Shown piece by piece: positions 17,831-26,562 of a stretch of DNA of 64,000 nt (positions are counted from its first letter, which is position 1; each line of letters opens with the position of its first letter). This DNA comes from Natronococcus sp. A-GB1 (lineage in GTDB: Archaea; Halobacteriota; Halobacteria; Halobacteriales; Natrialbaceae). The notes under the pieces are model-generated. The model saw nothing but the letters and a program-made list of their open reading frames with translations. It was not told the origin of the DNA and ran no database searches. The stretch spans positions 184,010 to 248,009 of the forward strand of contig NZ_JARUKW010000004.1 in the NCBI RefSeq assembly GCF_029688845.1, read 5' to 3'. The translations under genes and the position numbers were made by a program.

Positions 17831-18226
17831 GTGAACCTCACCGGGATCGACCACTTCGTGCTCACCGTCGAGGACCTCGAGCGAACCTGCGCGTTCTACG
17901 AGGCGCTGGGCGCCGAGATCGTCGCCTTCGACGACGGACGGACGGGCGAGCGGTGGGCGCTACGGTTCGGCGAGCAGAAGATCAACCTCCACCCTGTCGA
18001 CACTAACGTCGAGCACGTCGCCGCAGCGCCGACCCCCGGCGCGGGCGATTTCTGCCTGCTGACCGAAACCCCGATCACCGAGGTCGCGGACCGCCTCCGC
18101 GAGCGGGGCGTCGAGATCGTCGAGGGGCCGGTCGAGCGAACCGGCACCGTCGGTCGCCTCGAGTCGGTGTACGTCCGGGATCCGGACGGGAACCTCGTCG
18201 AGATCGGTCGGTACGAGGACGATTGA
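17831..18226 (+). CDS. VOC (glyoxalase/dioxygenase fold) family protein
   Basis: A 131-aa single-domain VOC protein with two beta-alpha-beta-beta-beta halves. Candidate metal ligands are His in LTGIDHFVLTVEDLE, His in QKINLHPVDT and Glu in the typical ending YVRDPDGNLVEIGRY. The middle PGAGDFCLLTETPI matches one VOC subgroup often named glyoxalase or virulence protein. The start is GTG 17831 (read as Met), giving the conserved first strand. It stands alone. Function could be a dioxygenase, an isomerase or antibiotic binding; only the fold is certain. Confidence 0.85.
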   Translation: MNLTGIDHFVLTVEDLERTCAFYEALGAEIVAFDDGRTGERWALRFGEQKINLHPVDTNVEHVAAAPTPGAGDFCLLTETPITEVADRLRERGVEIVEGPVERTGTVGRLESVYVRDPDGNLVEIGRYEDD

Positions 18227-18314
18227 TCGGCTTACACCCATCAACGACGCTGTTCTTGCAATTTTCAGAAGTTATATGGAGAAAGTATTTATGTAACTCC
18301 GTCAGAACACCGCT

Positions 18315-18917
18315 ATGAAACGTCGTGTACTCCTCGGGATGATCGGCGTGGGCGCCGTCTCCTCCGGCGTGCTGGGAGACCCGCACGAACGCGGTGCCGA
18401 GGACTCGCTGGCGGAGCGCTTCGATTGCGTGGAGGCGTCGCGGCCGGCGTGTGACCTCGCGAGCGTCGAAATCGAACGAGCCGACGACGGCACCGAGACG
18501 GCCCACGGTGCCGAGACGGAACCGTATCCGGATCCGCCGATCGCCTTCGCTGCGGACGTCGTCGTCTCGTTCGTCCGCGACCACGAGCGTGCGTACGCCA
18601 GGAACGACGCGCTCTGTTCCCGCGAGCGATCCGGACGGATCGTCGACCACTCGATCGAGTTCGACGACGTCAGGCGGTTCGACTGGTACGACGAGATCCA
18701 CGTCGTCCGCGTGCGGTACACGAAGGCGCCGAGCGGCGTGGATGAAGACGGTGAACCGTGGGCGGCGGCCGACGGCTACGGCGGCGCCGTCTACGCCGTC
18801 GACGAGACGGCCGCCGTCAGAACGGGTCTCTCGCTGGGACCGTCGGGTTCCGTTCCGAGCGAGACGGAGACGCCCGATCCCGTCTCGACGGGAACACTCG
18901 TCGACTGCTTCCGGTAG
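18315..18917 (+). CDS. Exported protein of unknown function (200 aa)
   Basis: Starts MKRRVLLGMIGVGAVSSGVLG: a twin-arginine-like or Sec signal with a short hydrophobic core, so the protein is probably exported. The mature part is acidic, contains two or more Cys (FDCVEASRPACDLAS, DALCSRER, LVDCFR) that could form disulfides outside the cell, and shows no family motif I recognise. A TATA-like TATTTATG at about 18284-18291 lies about 27 bp before the ATG, so the transcript is probably leaderless. Its stop codon abuts the stop of the convergent gdhB gene with no base between. Confidence 0.7.
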   Translation: MKRRVLLGMIGVGAVSSGVLGDPHERGAEDSLAERFDCVEASRPACDLASVEIERADDGTETAHGAETEPYPDPPIAFAADVVVSFVRDHERAYARNDALCSRERSGRIVDHSIEFDDVRRFDWYDEIHVVRVRYTKAPSGVDEDGEPWAAADGYGGAVYAVDETAAVRTGLSLGPSGSVPSETETPDPVSTGTLVDCFR

Positions 18918-20207
18918 TCAGGGCCAGAGCCCGCGCGTCGCCTTCGCCTCCGCGATCCGCGAGAGCGCGACGACGTAGGCCGCGTCCCGCCAGGACAGCT
19001 CCTTCTCCTCGACCTCGGTTCGGACCTCCTTCCAGGCGTCGAGCATCTTCGACTCGAGTTCCTTGTTGACCTCCTCTAAGCTCCACTTGCGGCGGTTGAT
19101 GTCCTGGAGCCACTCGAAGTAGCTCACCGTCACCCCGCCGGCGTTGGCGAGGATGTCCGGAATCACGTGGACGCCGCGTTCCTCGAGGATCGTGTCGGCG
19201 GCGAACGTCGTCGGCCCGTTCGCACCCTCGACGACGATGTCGGCCGCGATGTCGTCGGCGTTGTCGGCGGTGATGACGTTCCCGATCGCCGCCGGAATGA
19301 GGACGTCGACGTCGAGTTCGAGGATCTCCTCGTTCGAGAGCGTCTCGGGGGCGTCCTGCTCGAGGACGGCCTCGGGCTCCTCCTCGTGAGTCGGGATCGC
19401 GCCGATATCGAGACCGTCGGGGTCGTAGATCGCGCCGTTGACGTCGCTGACCGAGACGACGTTCGCTCCCCACTCCTCGAGCAAGCGGGCGGCGTTGGCG
19501 CCGACGCTGCCGAACCCCTGTACGGCGACCGTGGTTTCCTCGAGGTGCTTGTCGTAGTAGTCGATGGCCTCGCGGGCGGCGATCGCCGTCGAGCGCCCGG
19601 GCGCCTCCTGGCGGCCGTAGCTCCCACCGATGACGGGCGGTTTCCCGGTGACGACGCCGGGGATCGTCTCGCCCTGCTGCATCGAGTAGGCGTCCATGAA
19701 CCAGGCCATCGTCTGGGCGTCGGTACCCATGTCGGGTGCCGGAACGTCGCGCGTCGGGCCGATGACGTACCGCAACTCCTCCGCGAACCGGCGGGTGAGC
19801 CGTTCCTTCTCGTCATTGCTCAGCGACTTGGGGTTGACCGAGATGCCGCCCTTGCCGCCGCCGAAGGGGAGATCCATCACGGCGCACTTCCAGGTCATCC
19901 ACATCGAGAGCCCGGTACACTCGTCGGCGTTGACCTCCGGGTGATAGCGCAGCCCGCCCTTGTACGGGCCGCGAACGTCGTCGTGCTGGGCGCGGTACCC
20001 CGTGAATACGTCGACGCTGCCGTCGTCGCGCTCGAGCGGGACCGAGACCTGCTCGACTCGTGTGGGGTGTTTGAGTCGTTCGACGACGCCGTCGTCGACG
20101 TCGACGTGGGCCGCGGCGCGCTCGAGCTGACGGCGGGCCGTCACGAGTGCCGAGTCGAGGTCGCTCTCGCCCGATTCGTCGTCCTGCTGGGGTGGTGTAG
20201 TCGTCAT
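18918..20207 (-). CDS. gdhB: Glu/Leu/Phe/Val dehydrogenase (glutamate dehydrogenase)
   Basis: A 429-aa hexameric-type NAD(P)-dependent amino-acid dehydrogenase, most like glutamate dehydrogenase: L-glutamate to 2-oxoglutarate plus ammonium. [17 protein letters not shown] and [19 protein letters not shown] hold the substrate-binding and catalytic lysines; [10 protein letters not shown] holds the catalytic Asp. The Rossmann loop is [17 protein letters not shown]. The length is typical (about 420-430 aa). It follows the DoeA-like M24 gene by 5 bp on the same strand, a clear operon, which suggests it recycles amino groups from that pathway (inference). Haloarchaea often carry several gdh paralogues, so the exact symbol is tentative. 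Confidence 0.9.
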   Translation of the reverse strand: MTTTPPQQDDESGESDLDSALVTARRQLERAAAHVDVDDGVVERLKHPTRVEQVSVPLERDDGSVDVFTGYRAQHDDVRGPYKGGLRYHPEVNADECTGLSMWMTWKCAVMDLPFGGGKGGISVNPKSLSNDEKERLTRRFAEELRYVIGPTRDVPAPDMGTDAQTMAWFMDAYSMQQGETIPGVVTGKPPVIGGSYGRQEAPGRSTAIAAREAIDYYDKHLEETTVAVQGFGSVGANAARLLEEWGANVVSVSDVNGAIYDPDGLDIGAIPTHEEEPEAVLEQDAPETLSNEEILELDVDVLIPAAIGNVITADNADDIAADIVVEGANGPTTFAADTILEERGVHVIPDILANAGGVTVSYFEWLQDINRRKWSLEEVNKELESKMLDAWKEVRTEVEEKELSWRDAAYVVALSRIAEAKATRGLWP

Positions 20208-20212
20208 GAGTC

Positions 20213-21391
20213 TTACGCTGTGAACAGTTTTCGCGGGAACTCCGCAAGTGTTTCGACTCCGTCGTCGGTGACGACGAAGGTCTCGCTGATCTCCATTCCG
20301 ATCTCCTCGGTCCAGATGCCGGGAATCATATGAAACGTCATGTTCTCCTCGAGGACGGTCTCGTCGCCGGGCCGGATGCTCGCGGTGTGCTCGCCCCAGT
20401 CCGGCGGATAGCCGAGTCCCATCGAGTAGCCGATGCGATCCTCCTTCTCGATGCCGTACTGGGCGATGGTCTCTCGCCAGGCCTCCTCGACGGCCTCGCA
20501 GGTGACGCCGGGTTCTGCGACCTCGAGGGCGGCCTCGATCCCCTCGACGACGATGTCGGCGGCCTCCTCGAGTTCTTCGGGCGGATCGCCGACGAACGTC
20601 GTCCGGGCCAGCGGGGAGTGATACCGGTGGCGACAGCCCGAGAGCTCGATGATGACAGGGTCGCCGTCCTCGAACTCGCGGTCAGTCCAGGTGAGGTGGG
20701 GCGTGTCGGTGTGATCGCCCGAGGGCATCAGCGGGACGATCGAGGGGTAATCCCCGCCGAACTCGTCCGTACCTCGAATCAGGGCGTCGTAGATTTCGGC
20801 CGCGACCTCGTACTCCGGGACCCCTTCGCCGATCGCGTCGATCCCCGCCTGCATCGCGTTCTCCGAAATTTCGGCGGCCTGGCGCATGTACTCGAGTTCC
20901 CGATCGGATTTCTTGATCCGGACCCAGCCCACGAGCAGGGTGGTGTCCTCGAACTCGGCATCCGGGAGGTTCTGCTGCAGGCGCGTGTAGGACTTTGCGG
21001 TGAAGTAGGCGGCGTCCATCTCGAGACCGATCCGGCCGTCGGCGACGTCCAGTTCCTCGAGGACGCCCGCGAGGTAGTCCATCGGATGCAGGTCGTGGGG
21101 CGAGTGGACGTGGTCGTCGCTGTAGGATCGGATGTTCTCCTCTGCGAGCCACGTCGTCGCTCGCGCGCCCCCGGCGTCCATCTCGCGGCCGACCCAGATC
21201 GGTTCGTCGCGCTCGGCGGTGACGACGACCGCCTGGTGGACGTAAAAGGACCAGCCGTCGTACCCCGCGAGGTAGTTCATGTTCGCTGGATCGGAGACGA
21301 CGATCGCATCGAGGCTCTCCTCGCGGAGCCGTTCTCTGGTCCGCGATAGTCGGCGTTCGTACTCCTGTTCGTCGAATATCTCCTGGGACAT
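20213..21391 (-). CDS. doeA: M24-family hydrolase, ectoine hydrolase (DoeA)-like
   Basis: A 392-aa protein with the pita-bread fold (aminopeptidase P/creatinase). N-terminal segments [19 protein letters not shown] and [16 protein letters not shown] resemble ectoine hydrolase DoeA/EutD, which opens ectoine to N-acetyl-diaminobutyrate. The canonical M24 metal Asp pair is missing: where metallopeptidases have D-x-G and S-D-x-T-R-T this protein has [17 protein letters not shown], as in metal-independent creatinase/DoeA-type enzymes. The second half ends [19 protein letters not shown]. The start ATG 21391 ([11 protein letters not shown]) is preferred over one 33 nt upstream. It leads an operon with gdhB. 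No other ectoine-degradation genes (doeB, doeC, doeD) are in the window, so the substrate remains an inference; a Xaa-Pro dipeptidase name would be wrong given the lost ligands. Confidence 0.78.
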   Translation of the reverse strand: MSQEIFDEQEYERRLSRTRERLREESLDAIVVSDPANMNYLAGYDGWSFYVHQAVVVTAERDEPIWVGREMDAGGARATTWLAEENIRSYSDDHVHSPHDLHPMDYLAGVLEELDVADGRIGLEMDAAYFTAKSYTRLQQNLPDAEFEDTTLLVGWVRIKKSDRELEYMRQAAEISENAMQAGIDAIGEGVPEYEVAAEIYDALIRGTDEFGGDYPSIVPLMPSGDHTDTPHLTWTDREFEDGDPVIIELSGCRHRYHSPLARTTFVGDPPEELEEAADIVVEGIEAALEVAEPGVTCEAVEEAWRETIAQYGIEKEDRIGYSMGLGYPPDWGEHTASIRPGDETVLEENMTFHMIPGIWTEEIGMEISETFVVTDDGVETLAEFPRKLFTA

Positions 21392-21527
21392 CTGGGCTCT
21401 ACCCGGGAGGTCGTGCAGTGACAATAAAAAATTTGTGTATAATGATTACAGTAACTGTGTACGACTCGGCTCGCGCCGAACGGTCGTGTCGATCAGTTAC
21501 ATGGGTCGGGAGCCCGTAGGTCGGCGT

Positions 21528-21887
21528 ATGACGGAGAGTCAACTCGCGGACCGGGAGTGTACCGCCTGCACCGGCGACGAGGACCCCCTCGAGGGCGAAG
21601 AACTGATTCCACTCTTCGAGGACCTCGATCGGGACGTCTGGGAGGTCGTCGACGAACACCACCTCGAGGGCACCTACGAATTCGTGGACTTCCGGGACGC
21701 CCTCGAGTTCACGAAGGAGGTCGGCGAGCTCGCAGAGGAGGAGTTTCACCACCCCGACATCCACCTCTCGTGGGGCGAAGTCGTGATCGAACTGTGGACG
21801 CACAAGATCGACGGCCTTCGGGAGACGGATTTCGTCATGGCGGCCCGGATGGATCGATTCTACGAGGGGTACGACCTCGAGGAGTAG
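21528..21887 (+). CDS. Pterin-4a-carbinolamine dehydratase
   Basis: A 119-aa PCD/DCoH-type protein, which dehydrates 4a-hydroxytetrahydropterin during pterin cofactor recycling. The signature histidines are in [14 protein letters not shown], followed by the second conserved element [19 protein letters not shown]. The N-terminus has a small CTAC pair (residues 11-14) not needed in the family. ATG 21528 begins the conserved length; an in-frame ATG at 21501 would add nine residues. The repeat-rich spacer 21895-22140 follows directly. Confidence 0.88.
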   Translation: MTESQLADRECTACTGDEDPLEGEELIPLFEDLDRDVWEVVDEHHLEGTYEFVDFRDALEFTKEVGELAEEEFHHPDIHLSWGEVVIELWTHKIDGLRETDFVMAARMDRFYEGYDLEE

Positions 21888-21894
21888 CGCGGTT

Positions 21895-22140
21895 CGGAGT
21901 GTGCGCGGTTCGGAACGAACAAAGTGAGTGAAAATCGCGGGGCGAGCGGGGAGCAAAGCAACCCGCGAGCGCGGAGTGAGTGAGAACCGCGAAAAGCGAA
22001 CGGGGAGGAGCGACCCGTGAGCGAACGATGTGAGCGAGAGCCGCGGCTGCGAGTAGCGCGGGACCAACGGTCCCGCGGACCGTGCGAGCGAAAGCGACCC
22101 GCGAGCACGAAGTGAGTGAGAGCGAAAACCGCGGGAAACC
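21895..22140. repeat. Intergenic patch of imperfect GTGAGTGAGA..CCGCG repeats with a hairpin
   Basis: About 250 bp of non-coding DNA built from degenerate copies of a short unit. The core GTGAGTGA or GTGAGCGA followed by AACCGCG or similar occurs near 21924, 21975, 22030 and 22112, and CGACCCGCGAGC-like words alternate with it. A perfect hairpin, CGCGGGACC/GGTCCCGCG with loop AAC, lies at 22057-22077. The composition is skewed to purines (A/G) on the plus strand. Such purine-rich repeat spacers are common between haloarchaeal genes; no function is known to me. Confidence 0.7.
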
Positions 22141-22230
22141 GAGTCTGTGAGCAGGAGCCGTCGCACCGAGCCCGTCGCTCGAGCCGAAGACCCCCGGAAA
22201 CGGTTAGGGAGCGCGCGTCGTGGGTCGAGT

Positions 22231-22737
22231 ATGGGCATCGACGACACGCTCTCGGCGCTCCCGGACCCCGGGGGCCATAGCTTCCCCGACTACTCGCTTC
22301 CCAAGGGCGATCCGGTCATGCCGATCGCGGTCACCCGCGAGGAGCTACGGACCTTGCTCGAGCTGTACGACACCTTCGCCGCCGTTGATCCCACCGGGCT
22401 CGACTCGAACCCGTTTCTGAAGTCGACGACGCGGTTCCTCGAGCAGACGTTCGGCACGCCGGTGTACCGTCCCGACGAGCAACTGGTCGACGACATCGCG
22501 GCGATGCTCAACGACTTCTCCGACGACCTCGCGGGCGAGGCGGTCAGCGTCGTCGACGCGACGCCGAAACATCACAAGACACTGTACTTCTTCCTGACCT
22601 CCTGTCGGGCCTACCGCTCGGCGGTGCACATCCAGTTTGCGCCCGACGAGGCGGCGATCGACACCCTCTACGAGGTCTACGAGCGTGTCGTCGACCAGGA
22701 GATGTACCTCAAGCGGCCCCAGACCGTTCTCGAGTAG
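22231..22737 (+). CDS. Conserved protein of unknown function (168 aa)
   Basis: A soluble, mainly helical protein starting MGIDDTLSALPDPGGHSFPD. I recognise no family motif. It has a helical core (REELRTLLELYDTFAAVD, DDIAAMLNDFSDDLAGEAV) and ends with YEVYERVVDQEMYLKRPQTV. ATG 22231 is chosen because the open frame upstream is the low-complexity repeat patch. The gene ends 93 bp before a convergent HD gene. It may be haloarchaea-specific (inference). Confidence 0.7.
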   Translation: MGIDDTLSALPDPGGHSFPDYSLPKGDPVMPIAVTREELRTLLELYDTFAAVDPTGLDSNPFLKSTTRFLEQTFGTPVYRPDEQLVDDIAAMLNDFSDDLAGEAVSVVDATPKHHKTLYFFLTSCRAYRSAVHIQFAPDEAAIDTLYEVYERVVDQEMYLKRPQTVLE

Positions 22738-22830
22738 TGTGAGACGCCGTCGGAATACCCCTCCAGACTCTCTCGGTGGCACTACTCGACCCGGTGAATC
22801 GCACGCTCACGTCGACTCGACCGAGAGCGG

Positions 22831-23391
22831 TCACCGTACCGTCCGGAGATCGTCCGTCGCCCGCCACCTGATAGCGGCCGCAGCCATCTCGTCGGCCCGC
22901 CTGACGAGTTCCGCCTCGATCGTCGCCGGTTCGACGGCCGTCCGACTGGTGTGGGAGAGCACGATGTGTGCGAGTTCGACCGGCAGGCCCGCTCGGGCGG
23001 TGACGTGGATACCGTAGTAGGGATGACCGAGCAACGCGTGGACCGCCGTTTCGTCCATCCCGTCGAACTCGGCGAGTTTGCTCACGTCGTGGACGAGGGC
23101 TCCCGCAACGACGGTGTCCATATCCAGCGAGAGGATCCCCTCGCGACGGTCCAGGAGCGTCTCAGCGAGCGCGACAGCACAGGCAGTTACGTCGCGGACG
23201 TGGGTGACCAGAGACTCGTCGTCCAGCGCCAGGTCACGCTGCGTCGGAGGGAGCCACGGAACGGTGGTGAGGTCGTCGACGTCGTTCTCCAGAACAGCCG
23301 TCGACCAGGCGTCGACGACGCCGGCTCGAAGCTCGTCGTCTCCGATGGCGGTCAGTTCGGGGAACGCCGCCCGGACCGCGTCCTCGCTCAT
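22831..23391 (-). CDS. HD domain-containing phosphohydrolase-like protein
   Basis: A 186-aa small HD protein. SLVTHVRDVTACAVALAETL gives the first His, AGALVHDVSKLAEFDG gives the HD pair with the typical K after it, and LLGHPYYGIHVTARAGLP plus HIVLSHTSRTAVEP give further His positions. This is the layout of single-domain HD hydrolases with nucleotide or phosphate ester substrates. Start ATG 23391 (MSEDAVRAAFPEL) is preferred over 23448, since the extra residues lack coding character. The substrate is unknown. Confidence 0.82.
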   Translation of the reverse strand: MSEDAVRAAFPELTAIGDDELRAGVVDAWSTAVLENDVDDLTTVPWLPPTQRDLALDDESLVTHVRDVTACAVALAETLLDRREGILSLDMDTVVAGALVHDVSKLAEFDGMDETAVHALLGHPYYGIHVTARAGLPVELAHIVLSHTSRTAVEPATIEAELVRRADEMAAAAIRWRATDDLRTVR

Positions 23392-23845
23392 AGCGCTGTC
23401 TACGACCGGGGTCGGTAAGTAGGCTACCAGTCCAACTGCGAGTTCCACGGTTCGTCGCTACAACCACCGGTTCTCGACGGTCGCGACGAGCACGTCGTCG
23501 ACCAGTACAGGGCCTCGAGCGGCCACAGACCGTGCTGGAGTGAAACGGCAGCGACGACGTCGTTCGAAGGAATGTAACGGACTCACACGGCACGAGACCG
23601 ACTCACGACGGAGCGGGCCGTGTCGATCCATCCCTCGCGGCGGCGGTCGGTTCCGTTTCACTGCCCCCCGCTGAGACCGAGCCAGAGCGTGACGGTGCTC
23701 GACCCGAATCAGGTGACGTCGATATCCGCACGGACGCCGTCCGTCACGGCGGAAACCGAGTAGTGCGGAACGGGGTATCGCAGGTCGACTTCCCCGTGGT
23801 CTCCGACCACGACGGCCGCGACGTCGTCGTCCTCGCCGCGTCCGT
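23392..23845. other. Intergenic region with a short coding-like minus-strand tail
   Basis: About 450 bp without a complete gene. On the minus strand, from the lipoprotein stop (23846) down to a TGA at 23709-23711, one frame reads GRGEDDDVAAVVVGDHGEVD and then LRYPVPHYSVSAVTDGVRAD. It has acidic haloarchaeal protein composition but no start codon of its own. It is in a different frame from the lipoprotein ORF. It may be the remnant of a gene or the true end of a frameshifted lipoprotein gene. The rest of the gap (23400-23700) shows nothing recognisable. Confidence 0.4.
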
Positions 23846-24661
23846 TTATCGTTCTGCCTCCCGTCGATCCATCCAGCCCTCGTCCGCGCGTGCGCCGAAC
23901 TCGAAGGCCGTGCCCGCCGGTAGTTCGCTCTCCCCGGGGTCTTCGATCGTGCCGGTCGCCGTCAGCACGCCCGATCGGTCGATCCGCAGGAACGGCTCCT
24001 CACCGTAGGTCGTGATCGGCGAGTCCCGAACCTCCGCGGAACCGTCGGCGGCCTCGCGGTAGACGTACTTCATCATCTCCATGAGGCCAGGCCACCAGAT
24101 CTCGATCTCGTCGGAGTTCAGGTAGCTGAACTCGTTTCCGGACCACCCGACCATCCGTCGGAAGAACCGGACGTTGTAGCCGTCCTCCTCAAGGCCGTAC
24201 TCTGCTTTGCTCTCGTCGGTCACCTGGAATATTCCGTCCATGAGGAAGTACACCCCGTCCCCTTCGAACTCGTCGCCCTCTTGGACGATGTTGTACATCT
24301 CCTCTCTCGGTCCACCGCTGAAGTCCCCCTCCATCTCGTACCGGTCGTCACCGAGGACGAGCACCGCCCGTCCGGGTTCGTCGGGAATCTCGATGTCGGG
24401 GTGGTCGTCGTCCCACGCGTCGTCCGGTTCGAGGTCGATCTCGGACGGGCGAACGTCGGGCGCGTCGTCCGACGCATCCTCCCCCGCGTCGTCGTCTGCG
24501 TCCGCAACGTCGTCTGCGTCGTCCGCGTCCGCGGCGTCGTCGTCCTCGCCGCCGACACACCCCGCGAGCAGTGGGAGACTCGCGACACCGATCGCTCGGA
24601 TGACCGCTCGTCTCCCGGCTCCGACGGTCCGCCGCTCTGTATCACGTTCCAACAATTTCAT
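23846..24661 (-). CDS. Lipoprotein of unknown function (271 aa)
   Basis: The N-terminus has a basic stretch, a hydrophobic core and the lipobox SLPLLAGC (Cys near 35), so it is exported and lipid-anchored. A D/A-rich linker (about 38-75) follows. The mature domain contains GRAVLVLGDDRYEMEGDFS, YFLMDGIFQVTDESK and aromatic segments FFRRMVGWSGNEFSYLNSDE and WWPGLMEMMKYVY; I know no family for it. The promoter is clear: a TATA-like TATATAATTA near 24690 on the minus strand in a very AT-rich stretch, giving a leaderless ATG at 24661. Coding-like DNA continues past its stop in another frame, so a frameshift near the 3' end cannot be excluded. Confidence 0.7.
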   Translation of the reverse strand: MKLLERDTERRTVGAGRRAVIRAIGVASLPLLAGCVGGEDDDAADADDADDVADADDDAGEDASDDAPDVRPSEIDLEPDDAWDDDHPDIEIPDEPGRAVLVLGDDRYEMEGDFSGGPREEMYNIVQEGDEFEGDGVYFLMDGIFQVTDESKAEYGLEEDGYNVRFFRRMVGWSGNEFSYLNSDEIEIWWPGLMEMMKYVYREAADGSAEVRDSPITTYGEEPFLRIDRSGVLTATGTIEDPGESELPAGTAFEFGARADEGWMDRREAER

Positions 24662-25015
24662 TATAATAAAAATTAATGAACGTAATTATATACAACTGTG
24701 CCTGAGGCATCGAGACGTCCGTATTCTGTGTTTGTTATCATCCACAAACATGTCTTGTTTTGATACTATTTGTTGTTCTAGTATTTTCTGGTACGACCAC
24801 GACGGGGTCACAGCCCCTCCTCAGTCGACACTGCGCCGCGTTCACCGCTGTCAGGGGACGGTCCGTCGGCCCGGTCGACGCGTCACGCTCGAAGACCGCG
24901 TGGAGTGTCAGCTATCGGCCCGCGAGCGCTCCTGTAGCGTGTCGTGCTCGAAAAACCTCGAACGGAGGGCCAGTACGCCGATTCATCGAACCGCATCCCA
25001 TGCGGTGTCACAGCG
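24662..25015. promoter_or_regulatory. Intergenic region; AT-rich promoter of the lipoprotein gene
   Basis: The first 130 bp (24662-24790) are very AT-rich and hold the minus-strand TATA element near 24690 for the lipoprotein gene. The remaining 220 bp up to the deaminase stop show normal base composition but no ORF with a convincing protein. I see no RNA gene. Confidence 0.45.
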
Positions 25016-26440
25016 CTACACCCACCCGTCCTCGACGGCTCCCACGAGTTCCGAGCCGGCCGCTCGCCACGCGTCGCCGGCCCGGTCGAACACGTCGGCC
25101 GCACGGTCGTTCGCCTCGGCGACGATCGCTTCTTCCTCTGCGGTCCGAAGCTCGCCGTCCGCGAGGACGACCTCGCCCTCGACCAGTACGGTGTCGACGA
25201 CGCCCCCGTTCGAGCCGTAGACGAGATTCGGCACGGCCGTATGCAGCGGTTCGGCGACAACGGGGGCTGTCGACGGATGCTCGAGGTCGAACAGAACGAG
25301 GTCGGCCCGTTTTCCCGCCTCGAGGGACCCTACCCGATCCTCGATCCCGAGCGCATGGGCGCCCTCGATCGTCGCGACTCGCAGGGCCTCCCAGGCCGGA
25401 AACGCCGTCGGATCGGTTCGCTTCGTCTTCGCGAGCAACGCGGTGGTCCGTAGCTCCCGGAGGAAGTCGTGGCCCCCGGGTCCCGGCGCCTGGTCGGTAC
25501 CGACTCCCGCGACGCCGCCCGACCCCCGGTACTCGACGATCGGCGGCGTGATCCCGTCGATGGCGGCGATCGAACTCGGGTTGGCGGCCATCCGGACGCC
25601 CGAATCGGCCAGGCGGGTGCGTTCCTCGGCGGTCGCGCCGTGGAGATGGGCCCCGAGCAATCGGTCGGAGACGAGCCCGAGCTCCTCGAGGACGCTCACC
25701 GTCGTCTCACCCGCGCCGTACCGGGCCTCGATCTGGCGCTGCTCGCGCTCGCCCTGGGCGACGTGCATGTGGATCCCCCGGTCGTGGCACTCGGCGCGCT
25801 CGCGGATTTCCTCGAGCAGCTCCCGTGGAACCATGTCCAGCGCCTGCGGCCCGTACAGCGCCGAGACGCGCTCGCGGTCGGCGCAGGCCTCGAACAGGGT
25901 CTCGTTGCGCTCGAGCGCACTCCACCCCTGCTCCTCGCTAATCGGATACGGCTCGTCCGGACCCAGATGGTCGGTCGGGCCGTCGACGGCGTTGATCGTC
26001 TCCGTCGCGACGGTGCGGACGCCCATCGGCTCGTGAGCTTCGTCGACGAGCCGTTCGACATCGTGGGCGTACTCGCCGACGGTCGTCACGCCCGAGCGAA
26101 GCGCCTCGAGGACGCCCAGCCGGGCACCCGCGACGCGATCTTCGGGCTCCATCGCCGCCGACAGCGGTCCGAGCGCGCGGTTCATCCACTCGATCTCGGG
26201 GACGTCCTGTGCGCCACCGCGCAGCAGCGTCAGGTCGGTGTGGGCGTGGACGTTCACCAGGCCGGGCGTCGCGACGAGGCCGTCGCCGTCGATCGTTCGC
26301 TCCGCTTCGTCGTCGAGCGAGTCGCTCGAGCCGACGTACGCGAGCCGACCGCCGTCGACTCCGATCGTCGCGTCCTCGAGGATGCCCAGTCGGTCGTTAC
26401 GCATCGTCAGTGCGAGGACGTTCGTGATAGCGAGGTCCAT
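25016..26440 (-). CDS. Amidohydrolase of the MTA/SAH/5'-deoxyadenosine deaminase type
   Basis: A 474-aa metal-dependent aminohydrolase. TPGLVNVHAHTDLTLLRGG gives the first two His ligands. GIHMHVAQGEREQRQ and LGAHLHGATAEE give the next His. VAGVGTDQAPGPGGHDFLRE gives the Asp near the barrel end. The ending GSLEAGKRADLVLFDLEHP is typical of the MtaD/SsnA group. Known members deaminate methylthioadenosine, S-adenosylhomocysteine or 5'-deoxyadenosine; guanine or other heterocycles remain possible. ATG 26440 (MDLAITNVLALTM) starts the conserved beta sandwich; the longer open frame overlaps the pyrE promoter. pyrE diverges 122 bp away. Confidence 0.85.
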   Translation of the reverse strand: MDLAITNVLALTMRNDRLGILEDATIGVDGGRLAYVGSSDSLDDEAERTIDGDGLVATPGLVNVHAHTDLTLLRGGAQDVPEIEWMNRALGPLSAAMEPEDRVAGARLGVLEALRSGVTTVGEYAHDVERLVDEAHEPMGVRTVATETINAVDGPTDHLGPDEPYPISEEQGWSALERNETLFEACADRERVSALYGPQALDMVPRELLEEIRERAECHDRGIHMHVAQGEREQRQIEARYGAGETTVSVLEELGLVSDRLLGAHLHGATAEERTRLADSGVRMAANPSSIAAIDGITPPIVEYRGSGGVAGVGTDQAPGPGGHDFLRELRTTALLAKTKRTDPTAFPAWEALRVATIEGAHALGIEDRVGSLEAGKRADLVLFDLEHPSTAPVVAEPLHTAVPNLVYGSNGGVVDTVLVEGEVVLADGELRTAEEEAIVAEANDRAADVFDRAGDAWRAAGSELVGAVEDGWV

Positions 26441-26527
26441 ACCCCGACCGACGACACCCGCCGACAAAACCGTCGGCGAACCGGAACTCGGTGCGGGTGA
26501 ATCGAACCGTCGGGCGCTTGGGACCAG

Positions 26528-26562
26528 ACCGCTTATTTCGGTAGGACGCACTCCTTCTCGCA
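26528..26562 (+). promoter_or_regulatory. pyrE core promoter
   Basis: CCGCTTATTTCGG at 26528-26540 has a TATA-like core (TTATTT) centred about 28 bp before the pyrE ATG at 26563, the spacing expected for a leaderless haloarchaeal transcript. Confidence 0.5.

Noticed and set aside
10719..21391. Ectoine utilisation island (EutB-like threonine lyase plus DoeA-like protein)
   Set aside because: The threonine lyase has an ACT-like domain and pairs with an AbgA-like M20 gene 7 kb away from the DoeA-like gene; doeB, doeC, doeD and eutC are missing. Not enough for a joint system.
21890..22150. CRISPR array or tandem satellite
   Set aside because: Repeats are degenerate, unevenly spaced and without spacers of fixed length; no cas genes in the window.
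24760..25015. Plus-strand ORF beginning near 24760
   Set aside because: The frame is open but the product is Arg/Pro/Ser-rich without haloarchaeal acidity, and it runs antisense into the deaminase gene.
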